Source: Halisarca cf. caerulea (lineage: Eukaryota > Porifera > Demospongiae > Chondrillida > Halisarcidae). Taken from it: a stretch of 62,500 bases of DNA. Numbering within the stretch: the stretch's first letter is position 1; each line of letters begins with the position of its first letter. The stretch spans positions 5,185,001-5,247,500 of the forward strand of contig CAUJGJ010000397.1 in NCBI GenBank assembly GCA_963170055.1, given 5' to 3'. Positions 11,398-22,540 of the stretch are shown one piece after another. Made by a program: the position numbers and the translations under genes. The notes under the pieces are model-generated. The model was not told where the DNA came from. It saw nothing but the letters and a program-made list of their open reading frames with translations, and made no database searches.

Positions 11398-12900
11398 CAA
11401 GAAGCTTCTGTGAGCCTTTTATGAGATATATTTGCAAAGTTTACATAGCGTGAAAGGTCACCATTTTGGCTTCTTCTTTTTCTTCTGATTCTTCTCATAG
11501 AAAAGGTTAGGGGTCGTTAGAAGAGGTATTCAAGATTGATTTTACCACCATTTTAACCAATCATTCTACAGTGGTGTTCAATGGAATAGCTAAACAATCC
11601 CGATTTTGCCACAAAATTGGGTCTAATCTGCCATTTTAGAAATGGCTGAGTCGTATTGGGCTGGCTTGTACTCGTGTATTGCACCTCTTTTGTGCTAGTT
11701 TTCAGTGAAAACGTAAAGAATACGCAGATCAATAGGCATATATTCACTTGTAAGTAGGTTGTCACTGGAAGTAACCCAATATAATCCAAACCAAAATTAC
11801 ATGTACAAGACCTATATAATACTGTGTGAAAATGGAAATGGGGTGCAGGCATGACTGTCAATTCCACAAAGATACTAAAACAATGTACCGAGGTTTGTCA
11901 TTCTGTATAGCTCTATGCATACTTTGACTACATTGATGTTTACTTGCTATCAAAGTTATGTTTGTGTATGACACTTATAGTGGATGACTTGGATAAACTC
12001 TGTTTATGGCTATACATCGTTGCATAACAGTTACTACCTATAACCTATTATTTACAAGCAAAAAGTACATGGACAATAACAATTTAAAAACCATTTAAAA
12101 ATGGAAAAAAAGATGTAGGGATGAAAATTGCCAAGCGTCAAAAAACATTGGAACAAGGTATGCAGGGACATTATAGTTGGTCTCGGGGAATAGTGATTTT
12201 AGGTGACAAAGTTCAGGAATCTCAAGAATTTGTCACTTTTCTGCCTACGTCACTTTTGTTCATCTGTAAATGTGGTAATGCATCATTACATAGCGCTCAG
12301 TAGAAATATGTATATTTCACAAACCAAAAAATTAAAACACAACTTTTTTCCTTGTGAAAATGCAAAAATTCAAGTCACATACATAGAAGTAAGCTTCACA
12401 GATGTGAGATTTGTAAAAAAGTCACAAAATACTGGAATGTTGTACTTGCTAACAAACAATCTTATTCTAAAGAATTATCAACACCGAAGTAGCACATGCA
12501 GCACATTTTGGGAAGATTCGAAAGGTACACAAAAGCAATAAACTAACTTAAAGGGGCTTTCAAAACAAAAATAATCGAGGTTTAACTCACCGATTCGCTT
12601 TACGAATCCATCGTAAATAGATCAGAACTGAAGCTTTATAAACGTATTTCCTTAGCTGAGAAAATTATAACCGTCCAATAGAGGTAAGAATGGTATCCGA
12701 TCGAATGTTGGAGGATTTTCAGAAGGACTCCATGCGGCGCGAGAACCACAAGCAAGTATACAGATGACATAATTGCTCATAGTTACTGACATCACCATTG
12801 AATGGTGCTTTGAAGCCTCACTTGTAAAGACCGTGTGATCCGGACGTGTAGATGATACTTATATCATTGAAAGAAGATATGGAACGTTTCAAAGTACTAT
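11398..12900. other. No gene seen
   Basis: AT-rich unique sequence with only short, composition-driven ORFs. Around 12080-12110 a TTTAAAAACCATTTAAAAATGG motif weakly resembles the inner arms of the foldback at 2263-2402. Nothing else is recognised. Confidence 0.5.
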
Positions 12901-12904
12901 TGTG

Positions 12905-15790
12905 TAACTTAATGGCTCTCGGGTCCAGGCATTAACTTGGCCTGCACCGTATGCCTTGTATGGCCCGGATCTCTCCAGTTTATCGACCCAGGCTTTTTCC
13001 TGGATTTCCATCAGTCCCCTCACCGTTATCGGGCACGTCTTTCAGCGCCTTCATATCAGTCAGAAAAGATAGCTCTGCCTCGGATATGGGAAAAGCGGTC
13101 CTCACAGGTCGGTGACTAGCGGCAGATCCCCATAGGGGTTCAGGCCACCAGCTCGGCAGCTGTAAGATGCGTCCTCAATATCTGTACAATGGAACACAGC
13201 ACAGAGCGCTGCATCCCCGTGACGCTTTCCCACGCTTTAGCGACTCCATACGGAGGTAGACGGCATAGGTCCTCGACCAAGTGGTTGGACACTACACCTA
13301 ATGAGCCGAGGACCACCGGGACAATAACCACGGAATAACCGGGAAACTGCCTTCGGAGGTCTGCACTAAAGGGGCCGTACTTGGACAACTTCTCACCATG
13401 CCTCTCTGTTTGTATAGAGTCCCAGGCCACTGCCATGTCAATAATGTACAGTTTCCTGGTCTCTTTATCCTGCAAGAGGATGTCAGGTCGACGGGCGACA
13501 ATCTCAATGTCCGTGGGGATGGGTACGTCCCACAACACCTTAGCTCGCTCATTTTCGGTTACAGGAACGGGACTCACTTCCCACCATCTCAGCGGCACCT
13601 CAAACCCATAATGCCTACAGATGTCGTAGTACACGACCTGCAAAGCCTTATTGTGCCTCTCCATGTAGAGATTAAATCCCTTCTTCTTGCACTGGTTCAA
13701 GATGTGCTTGATGGTCTCAATTCCCTCACCACAGTGACGGCAGTGCGTTACGCCTGCCTGTTTCATGCAATTAGCCTTAAACGATCTCGTGTAAAGGCAG
13801 TCGTCCTGAGCGGCAATGATAAGGCTTTCCGTTGTGCTTCGGAGCTGACCCTTGCACATCCACCGAAACGACAAGTCAACATTGAGAGACGTGTTTGAAC
13901 GCACGTCACTCAAGAATTTCCCCTGATGACTCTTGTGATCAGCTCTAAGTTGCAACTGAGACATCTGAGCCTTCCGAAGCTCCTGAAGGATCCTCATCCG
14001 ACCCAATGTAGGGTTAGCTGACCACTCCACCTCACGTCCAGTCTCACGCAGGATCTTGCCTGCTGTTGGAAACAAGCTAAAGGTACTCTTCTCCGCCCAC
14101 AGAAGCGAGTGCTTGCGCACTGCCTCCATGAGCGGATCCCGTGACGACACGAGATAGATGGCATGGCTCACGATCTCCTGCTCCCATACAAGCAGAAGGC
14201 TCTGGAGCCCCCTACCCCCCTGTGAGCGAGGAAGATACAGCCTCTCCGAGGAGGCGTTCAGATGGTGTGATTGATACCTGCGCAAGACCTTCCGTGTGAG
14301 AATGTCCAGGCCCTGCAGCTCCTTCCTAGTCCACTTCACTGTCACAAAGCAATACCTCAAAAGAGATACTGCCAAGGCGTTGGTGGCATCGACCTTGTTC
14401 TTGGAGTAAAGTTGCGACTTCCATATCTTATGGAGCCTCTTCCTACACTCGCAAATAACCCGGTCCTTCACCAGTTTGTCGTCCGTTTCAAACAATTGGT
14501 CAATTCCGAGATACCTGTACGTATCCTGGGGTGACAAACACCGCATTGAATCAGGTTCCGGATTAGGGTTGTCAGGCCCGGGTAGTACCTTCCCCTTCTT
14601 CAAGTGTGCTGTCCCGCACTTCTTCAAGCCTAATTTCATGCCGACCGCACTCGCAACTCTATCCACTACAGATAGGGTCTCATTCAGAGCAGCTGGGGTC
14701 TCGGCATAAACTTTCAAATCATCCATGTATAGCATATGCGATATGCTAATCTTCAGTGTGCTGCGTCTGATTCTGTACCCTGTGCTCTTCCCTAACGCAT
14801 GCGATAGAGGAAGAACGGATAGACAGAACAGGAGTGGAGACAAGGAATCCCCTTGGAACAGACCACGCTTGTAGGCAATTGGTCGTGTTCTTACAGTCCC
14901 CCCTTCCTGCCTAACCTCCATTACCGTTCTCCACTGTTTCTACAGGCGACCGACACTGGCTTTCACCCACTCGGGTGCTGAGACGGTACTCAGCACCGAG
15001 TTAACCCACTTGTGGGGAACCCTGTCGTAGGCCTTCTCGAAATCGATCCAGCCCACGCTCAGAGTTTGAGACCCCTTATACTTGGCGTCCGTGATCACCA
15101 TCTTGTCCACGGCCAGACAGTCCACGCAACCCCTGGCCCCTTTCCTGAGAGCGCGTTGCTCAACAGGGAGGATTCCAGTGGCTTCAACGTGAGCCGCAAG
15201 GCTGTCAGCCAGCACCGCAGTGGCAAACTTGTACTGGGTGTTAAGACAGGCTATGGGCCTGTAATTCCCAGGGTCCTGTTCCTCTCCTTTCCTCTTGGGG
15301 ATCAGGACAGTTCTGCCCGTCACCAACCAATCCGGGAAAGGCGTCCCCGCGTTCAAAAGTTGCTCTGTCACCTTACACAGGGACCGAGTGGCTTCAGGAA
15401 ACACTTTCCACCAGAAGTTCACTATGCCATCTGGACCAGGGGCTGTCCATGGCTTGGCTTTTTTGACGATTTTCCGAAATCGCGCCAAGTCCAGGCATAG
15501 CTTGCTATCCGGTTGCAAGTCTCCTACTGAGGATTGCACTGTCCTCTTCCAATCCTGAACTTCCGCATCTCTCTCATCAATGTGGCCTTCTCTCTCAAGG
15601 ATGTCAGCCCAGAACTCCTCAACACATCCCTTGGAAGGTGCGTGCCGAGGCAGATGGTCAGAGCGGTTCAGAGGGAACTTCCTCTGGGCGGTCCAGAGAT
15701 CATTCACCTGCTTAAACTCATGTCGCTCCCTCTTGCGCTTTTCTTGGGTCTTCCATACTCTGAGTTTCCCCAGTGTACATTCATAGCGTG
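12905..15790 (-). mobile_element. RLE-type LINE (R2/NeSL-like)
   Basis: A long minus-strand RT ORF carries a C-terminal zinc knuckle and a restriction-like endonuclease, as in R2/NeSL/CRE-type non-LTR retrotransposons. The 3' UTR is probably at 12905-13139. The frame stays open to about 15785 and then stops; no N-terminal zinc-finger or Myb region is visible, so the copy is probably 5' truncated. Clade assignment is an inference. Confidence 0.75.
13140..15785 (-). pseudogene. LINE reverse transcriptase with restriction-like endonuclease; one stop codon
   Basis: The frame runs from about 15785 to the stop at 13140 with one interruption, TAG at 14940-14942 between ASVGRL and KQWRTVMEV. RT signatures in order: AKPWTAPGPDGIVNFWWKVF (about 15430), TVLIPKRKGEEQDPGNYRPI, GWIDFEKAYDRVPHKWV, GLFQGDSLSPLLFCL and the catalytic YMDDLKVYAE (about 14710). 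The C-terminal part has the CCHC knuckle CRHCGEGIETIKHILNQC (about 13690-13745), then a PD-(D/E)XK-like ARRPDILLQDKE..KLYIIDMA (about 13435-13500). Such enzymes nick target DNA and prime reverse transcription on it. Apart from the single nonsense codon the protein looks well preserved. Confidence 0.85.
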
Positions 15791-16273
15791 AGCAGAGAAG
15801 ATATAACCAGGTACACCAATTATATAACCATTTTAAAGCCTAATTTTCACATTTTTATAGCCAATAAACTACATTTTTCCTTATAATTATCTCATTTCGA
15901 GTTATAATGATTCTGCTCACAAATGACTTATTAAGTACACTCCACTCTTTCATTTGATACCAATCTTTTGGCTCTTATAGACTATCTACACGTCAGGACT
16001 TTGCCATTTGCTGCAAAAAGTGTACCTTTTTCAAAGCTAATTTTCCTTTTTGAAACATAAAGTATATGCTTAAACTGTACACCAATATTTCGATAAGTAA
16101 CAATAAAACACACAGTGATTTTAAAAAGTAAGAAAATGTATTGTCTTGAGCTAAAAATGTGCTAATATTTTAGCCACTTCAAAGCAGCAGCCATTTTGCG
16201 TGACACACTATAATGAGCCTGTGTAGGGTTGTTTGCTACACAGAGCTGGACGGGCATAGGGATAGACATGTAT

Positions 16274-16499
16274 TGGGCTTGACAGGCATAGGGATAGGTA
16301 TACATGGGGCTAGATGGGCAAAGAGCTAGACAGAGGTGGGTTGGACTGGGTACAGTGTGCAAATTCCTACATCCTGCGTTAATACTCGTGTGCATATTCC
16401 TAAATCCCGCAGCTAAAGTATTAATTAACACAGGATGTAGGAATTTACACTTCTGTCTAGCTCTATGCCCATCTAGCCCATGTATGCCTATCCCTATCA
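16274..16499. repeat. Foldback repeat with long arms
   Basis: The left arm (GGGATAGGTATACATGGGGCTAGATGGGCA, split by a ~20-bp extra segment, then GCAAATTCCTACATCCTGCGTTAAT) is complementary to the right arm at about 16420-16499 (ATTAACACAGGATGTAGGAATTT ... TCTAGCTCTATGCCCATCTAGCCCATG). Tandem relatives of the GGGCATAGGGATAGACATG unit also lie just left, at about 16250-16273. It has no coding capacity. It is probably a foldback transposon or a local inverted duplication. From 15790 to 16270 I see no gene. Confidence 0.7.
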
Positions 16500-17160
16500 T
16501 AGGCGGTGGAATAGGGGGGCCAGGGGGGCCATGGCCCCCTCACTCATCACAAAGGGGGGGGGGCAAGAATGTCTTTAGCCCCCCCCCCCCAATATGTTGA
16601 GTTTGGTCTATCACTGATAAGCTGCATATTCAACACATTTGGTGAAAAAAGTGTGATATACAATAAAGTACAAGAGTAAAATACTGGTACTTCTTTTTTT
16701 TACCCTCGAAAATCACTATGAGCATTGTAGCGCATCTGTATTATTTATGCAGCAGGAACAGTCAATAAAGGCAGCCATTATTTCTATTGTGCAACCAACA
16801 CGTGGTTGCAGCAGACAACTCTGTGTGGGTTAGTTATTATATATCTCAGCAATTATGGCTCAGCAATCATCCCTTCTAAAAGTGTGTACTGTACTAGTTT
16901 TAGCTTTTAGTCCTCAAAATCTTGCAGGATTTTTTCTAATAGAGCAAAATCAGGTGGTGGCACAGCGGTTTTTGTCTTGGTTCATGACATGCCTATGTTG
17001 GTATTTCATGAGGTACTGAAAAAAGTTCACCGTGCAGTTGGAGAAGGAATATTCTCCAGCCTGAGATCGCTTTATAGGAGATGGAGGCAGTCGTTTACTT
17101 GTAAGATGCGATTTAGACTCCACCTTTCTTTTTGATCCAACAACACAGGCTGCTACAATA
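16500..17160. other. No gene; G/C homopolymer-rich start
   Basis: 16505-16595 holds G and C runs (GGGGGGCCAGGGGGGCCATGGCCCCC, then G9-10 and C10). TAGGCGGTGGAATAGGGGGG resembles the start of some hAT-type elements, but no partner end was found. The rest shows no gene. Confidence 0.4.
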
Positions 17161-17166
17161 TGCTGC

Positions 17167-18066
17167 TCAGGAGAAGTGTGTTTTCATACTTGCGTAAACC
17201 TTAAGAGAACGATGTCCAGTTCTTTCTTGTATCAATTTCTCCGGCACTCCCCCTTTAAACATCAAAGTAGTACTGGTGGCTCTCAAACTGTGATTGGTGT
17301 GTATTTGAATAAACACAGGACAGCGATCACCTTCTTCTGAAAGAGGATGGATGACGACTTCCTTTCTACCAATGTTGAGAGCTGAAACACTGGCAGGCCT
17401 GTTTTTAGATGATGGCTCTGTGTATATCCAGCAATTTTCTTCTTGTTTCAGCATAGAAAAGGTCAGGTTATGGTGTTCCTCACTGCCGCGAAGGCAGGCA
17501 TGTAGCCCATTACGAAGAAAGCTGCTCTCATCAATAGTCTGGGCCCATGCACGCCAAGAATTTGCTTATCCCAGAGAGTATTCAAGTCTTCCTGTGAGAA
17601 AATCTGGGCTGATTTGGTTGTGACACCGATTCCCTTACTATTCAAAGAACGGTAAACATTGTCAATTGCATTGTGAAGGTCACGAAACAGTACATCGTTC
17701 TTTTGTAGGAAATTCGGAACCTCACCAGAGCAAGTAGAGCACATATGCCTGAGGAGACCAGAAAGCAAGCTTTGTATGGTTTCAGGTGGATAAAGTGCTC
17801 CATCCTGCTGTAAAGTTTCAGCGACATACCGACTGAGCCATTTGTTCAAAGATATTGGATTGGGGTTCTCAAGTAAATCATCTGGACACTTTCAGTACAG
17901 TTGCTGGCATTCCTTGCTTCTCTCCAATCGCTAAAATTCTTAAGCACCCATTTGTCGTTTTATCTGTGTTCTTTGGTACAAATTTCGATGTTAATCCTGC
18001 TAGTTCTACATCAGACAACAGCTTAAAGTGAGATTGATCAGGTTCGTTCCCCTTGTTGGCCATCAT
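17167..18066 (-). pseudogene. Crypton/DUF3504-type tyrosine recombinase remnant
   Basis: Read right to left: an N-terminal SAM-like portion (SKFVPKNTDKTTN, frameshifted near 17950), a middle part (LNKWLSRYVAETLQQDGALYPPETI ... GLLRHMC ... PNFLQKNDVLFRDLHNAIDNVYR ... QIFSQEDLNTLWDKQILG, about 17490-17850), and the catalytic end (NHSLRATSTTLMFKGGVPEKLIQERTGHRSLKVY, about 17190-17285). The H-x-x-R and GHRS blocks are the tyrosine-recombinase boxes II, and a tyrosine follows closely. The family resembles Crypton transposons and the related domain in animal ZMYM/QRICH1 proteins. The coding sequence lies in at least three frames and the box I arginine region is lost, so it is dead. A captured exon of a host DUF3504 gene is less likely. 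Confidence 0.75.
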
Positions 18067-18094
18067 CCCGCGTAAATGCCATGGAAACTGGAGA

Positions 18095-18213
18095 CAAAAT
18101 AGTTATCACCCAATTACTCGGACTTCTGCCAAAATGGAATTACTCGACCTCAGCTTTGCCTCGGTCTCGTGTTTCCATTTTGGCGAAAGTCCTCACAATT
18201 GGGTGATAACTAT
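18095..18213. repeat. 119-bp foldback, AATAGTTATCACCCAATT ends
   Basis: AATAGTTATCACCCAATTactcGGACTT..TGCCAAAATGGAA at the left is the inverted complement of TTCCATTTTGGCGAAAGTCC..AATTGGGTGATAACTATT at the right. It is a typical short non-autonomous element that lies between the Crypton remnant and the LINE remnant. Confidence 0.8.
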
Positions 18214-18219
18214 TACATA

Positions 18220-20890
18220 TATTTTTATATATATTATTTTTTATGTTTTATGTATATTAAATACACAGCCAAATCAGACAGTACAACAACCTAAGATTGA
18301 AATGGCGTTAAAATTTTGGATACAAACACTGATTCTTTGGTACAACTTCAAATATGAAAGTAGATCATATGATAACCTACGGCAAGGTTTGGCAAGGTCG
18401 TGAACAAAATCTAGGGCATCCTGCCCAAATGCTCCAGTGGATTCAAATGCAATTGGGAGGAAATGATGGCAGGTTGAAAGTTCGGCATACAAGGCCCGTT
18501 TCTTGGTGGCTGCATGGTCAGCGAGCAGTCCAGCACGAGAAGATGAAAGGTGGATGTTGGATGGGGCAAAAGAATCCCAACATGTTACATCCCACACCAG
18601 AGCATGGCCCCTTGCCCAAGGTATGATAGAAAGACCATCAGGTCTCTTACTGTCCCTCCAACAGAGACCCCGGCGTTGGCGTGGCAGGTACATTAGCAGC
18701 AGTCAGGGCCCGGTGGATGATGTCATTCAAAGCAGAGTGACGAGGTATTCTTCACCGACTGTTTCTGCAACTATGTCCGTGAACTCCAGAGTGGTCCACA
18801 TCCATGCCACAATGGGGACATGCATGTGAAACACAAAAGGAGGCACCGAGACAAAGACCAACGTTGATTCTGATGCTCTCGTTTCCCATTTGGAGACCAA
18901 GAGCTGAGACTGGTGGAGCACCGAGCCAAGCTCCTGATTCCTTCTTCTGAGCTGCCAACAGTCAGGCTCTTCCTCTGGTGTCAGCAGTTGACAAAAGTGA
19001 CTTGAAATGCCCTTCCACAATAGGGAAATTCCAGCACCTCTGCGGAGTAGCATCAATGCCAGTTGGTGGTTCCACAGGGGTTACTAGTGCAGATCTCTAG
19101 GAAGTAACAGCTTCCATGTAGATTGGCTCGCTATGATCGTCCAGCCTGTTGGGGAGAATGGCCTGGGAGAGAGAAGCACAGCCAGCAGCAGAAGCCAAAA
19201 AAGCAGACGGTGCCAGCATAACTGCACTTCTAATCCCCAAGCCACGACATGAAGCAGGCGAGGATGCCTGAAGCCAATTGTAGTCAGTCAGATGGATGTT
19301 GCATAATGACTCGAGGAGGAATCTTTGCAGTCTGACAAAATCTGACAGCATGGTTGACTTGAAGCATGGAGCAGTGCAGACTATGTACAGGAGCTTGGGC
19401 AGTGAGAACGCATTCTTCAGTAGACACATGGCATCATGTGCCTGTAGCTCGGTGAGACTCTCTCCAAGCACCTCTAGATCAGCAATCTTCTTCTAGAGGA
19501 CCATCTCAGTGGCCTCAATTCCGCCAATTGGGGACCCAAGGAGTGTTGCCTTAACTGGAGGGGTGTCACAGAGTGATGGAAATTGTGACAATATGGCATC
19601 TTTAGTCACATCATCCACACAGATAGATTCAGACTTGCTGTGGTTGTGCTGTAGGCCAAGGCCAGGAGCAATTTCTTCCGGATGTTGGAGGTCAGATCAG
19701 ATGTCTGCTAGGGATCCTCCGAGAGTGCCATCATCTAGGTATAAAACACAGAACTCAGATTTGAGTGATGAGATCAAATCCTGTATCGCTAGGCAGAAGA
19801 GGAGAGGCCCAAGGGGATCTCCTTGCTGTATTCCCTCACATGAATTAATGGTGTATTCACCAAAAAACAGAAAGGAAGTCTGACAGTAGGATGTAAAGGT
19901 TAGAGGGAATACAACTGGAGCCTTTTCCAGTGCAGATGCCAACATCAGATCTCGACGGATACTATTAAAAGCATTCTGAAAATCTAGCTTCATCATTAGA
20001 TTCCCCTCATCCATCCCCCCAAATAGGACCTAGCTGCATGCACAATAGCTTCAGCTCCCATGGATGTGCCAAATCCCAACTGCGTGGGGAAAAGAAGAGA
20101 ACCAATCTCCTTCTTAACAGCAGTGCAAACACACTTAGCAGCCAGGCGGCGGAGTGTGCAGCCAAATGCTATTGGTCGAACACCTCCATCTGTCTTATTG
20201 AGGCCAATCAGATTAGTCCCAAAAAAGAAAGGGCGAGCTGGAATAGGCACCCCACCTGAAATAACCTTGTTGATGAAGTTGATTAAGGAGATCATTAAAC
20301 TTGAAGAATCTAGCCCAAGGTTAGGTGAGATGATGTCCTTCAGGTGTTGGGGTAGGAGGCCATTATGACCCCCAGCAGAGCCTGACGGGAAGGACCGAAT
20401 AGCCTTGGCGACCTCGGTGGAAGCTTCAACCAGCGGGTCGCCGGGGGTTTGGAAATCTGGCAAGGAAGTGTCAGCGTGTGGGGGTGGATGCTTTGCTCTC
20501 AGAAGGTGCAGGGATCTCTCATCAGGGGTGCATAAGTTTCCCTAGAACTAGCTACGTGAACTGCCCCATGAAAATCACCATCCTCAAGCTTGGATGACAC
20601 CCGGGCTGCCCGGTTGTCTGGGTTTATACGTCTACTTTGACAACACCAGGCGCTACCTTCAAGCCCCTCTTAGGGGCTTGAAGGTAGCGCCTGCGAAACA
20701 GGAACAGTCACTCCCACGATTCGCGGGTGTTACTGGGGGAAATATCGTCTAGGATGGCTGCAAGCTTTAAGGCCACCTGATGTCTTGAGGCTCGAGGAAT
20801 CCTCTTGATGATCCTGCCAGCAAAACGACCGGGATTGATGGGTGAGGGATAGGAACTGCAGTCTTCATTCGCCGCCAAAGAATCCTCATC
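18220..20890 (-). pseudogene. Decayed LINE (RT plus C-terminal nuclease-like domain), copy 1
   Basis: Pieces in several frames, right to left: an upstream region ([21 protein letters not shown], about 20730-20830), RT start (AIRSFPSGSAGGHNGLLPQHL), GLNKTDGGVRPIAFG, KLDFQNAFNSIRRDL, GIQQGDPLGPLLF, the catalytic box VLYLDDGTLGG (about 19730), thumb segments (LLKNAFSLPKLLYIV...GLGIRSAVMLAPSAFLAS), a Cys/His knuckle, and the C-terminal block DGLSIIPWARGHALVWDVTC (about 18600). The same domains, in the same order and better preserved, occur at 28809-30470. The DG..W..G..L.WDVT block resembles a PD-(D/E)XK nuclease (inference). Frames are broken at least five times. Confidence 0.8.
20648..20692. 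repeat. Perfect 21-bp hairpin, 3-nt loop
   Basis: AGGCGCTACCTTCAAGCCCCT, loop CTT, then its exact complement. It lies within the upstream part of the decayed LINE, so it may be a local inverted duplication of coding sequence rather than a terminator. Confidence 0.85.
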
Positions 20891-20927
20891 TGCCGCGGAA
20901 CTCGTAGACTGTGACAGACCACCCTGT

Positions 20928-21815
<888 letters not shown>

Positions 21816-21823
21816 CTGTGCAA

Positions 21824-22078
21824 CAAGTAATTCGAGTTAAAAACTCGTGGGGGCTGCCGCCCCACACACTCGAATCACTTGTAAAGCATTGGAGTGTAAG
21901 TGCACAGCTGAACATTCATAGAACATACTGTTTATTGTAACTGAACGATTGTTTTGAAAACAATTGCCATATTTGGCAATTGTTTTCAAAACAATTTCTC
22001 TAACTCCTTCCTGTATAAATTCATACTTCTCTATTACTATTATATAAATTCTCTATTATAAGACTTTTCTTCAAATCC

Positions 22079-22117
<39 letters not shown>

Positions 22118-22180
22118 GACGAGCGTTACACACCGGAAGTCCAAATGAAAACAATATAGGGGCTGCCTGCGGCAGCCCCT
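21824..22180 (+). mobile_element. MITE-B copy 1 (most complete)
   Basis: The 5' hairpin CAAGTAATTCGAGTTAAAAACTCG..GCCGCC..CACTCGAATCACTTG (21824-21883) is followed by a unique segment and a 22-bp-arm palindrome at 21948-21995 (ATTGTTTTGAAAACAATTGCCA, loop, complement). Then come a TA microsatellite (about 22083-22114), CGGACGAGCGTTACACACCGGAAGTCC, AACAATATA, and the end hairpin GGGGCTGCCTGCGGCAGCCCC. No ORF. Other copies: 33824-34120 with 47093-47147, and 44354-44670. Confidence 0.85.
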
Positions 22181-22262
22181 AAAAATGCATGTGACTCTGA
22201 TCAGTTAACCTGTTGCTGCAGTATAAAGTACACAATATTGAAAAAACTTGAACACAAACAAA

Positions 22263-22339
22263 CAAGCGATTCGAGTTTAAAAAACTCGTGGGCCGCCTAC
22301 GACCCTGGAAACTCGAATCGCTTGGAAATCGTCGTTATT
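22263..22339 (+). repeat. MITE-A 5' hairpin only
   Basis: CAAGCGATTCGAGTTTAAAAAACTCG..GGCCGCC..CTCGAATCGCTTGGAAATCGTCGTTATTG matches the start of MITE-A, but the internal part and the second end are missing. Confidence 0.8.
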
Positions 22340-22540
22340 GTTAATTGTATTCATAACCATTAAATGATATTCATAAGAATATTTACATATTCATGATTTC
22401 TGTTTTATAATGAATGTTGCTGCGTTTAAGCTTATTATTAACAAAAAATAGCAATATTACAAGAGTACAACAATTCCTATGTTAGGCAAATAATAATAGG
22501 AAGGCAATAAGCAAAATTATAATGAATTTGCATTAAAAAA

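Noticed and set aside
13398..13898. Plus-strand ORF of 166 residues
   Set aside because: It is antisense to the well-supported RT/endonuclease gene and has no recognisable domain. Similar plus-strand shadows at 15012-15500, 29113-29559 and 38839-39333 were dropped for the same reason.
16500..16600. G-rich stretch as a quadruplex regulatory element or hAT end
   Set aside because: Only one TIR-like motif and no partner end or gene nearby; the G and C runs may be simple low-complexity sequence.
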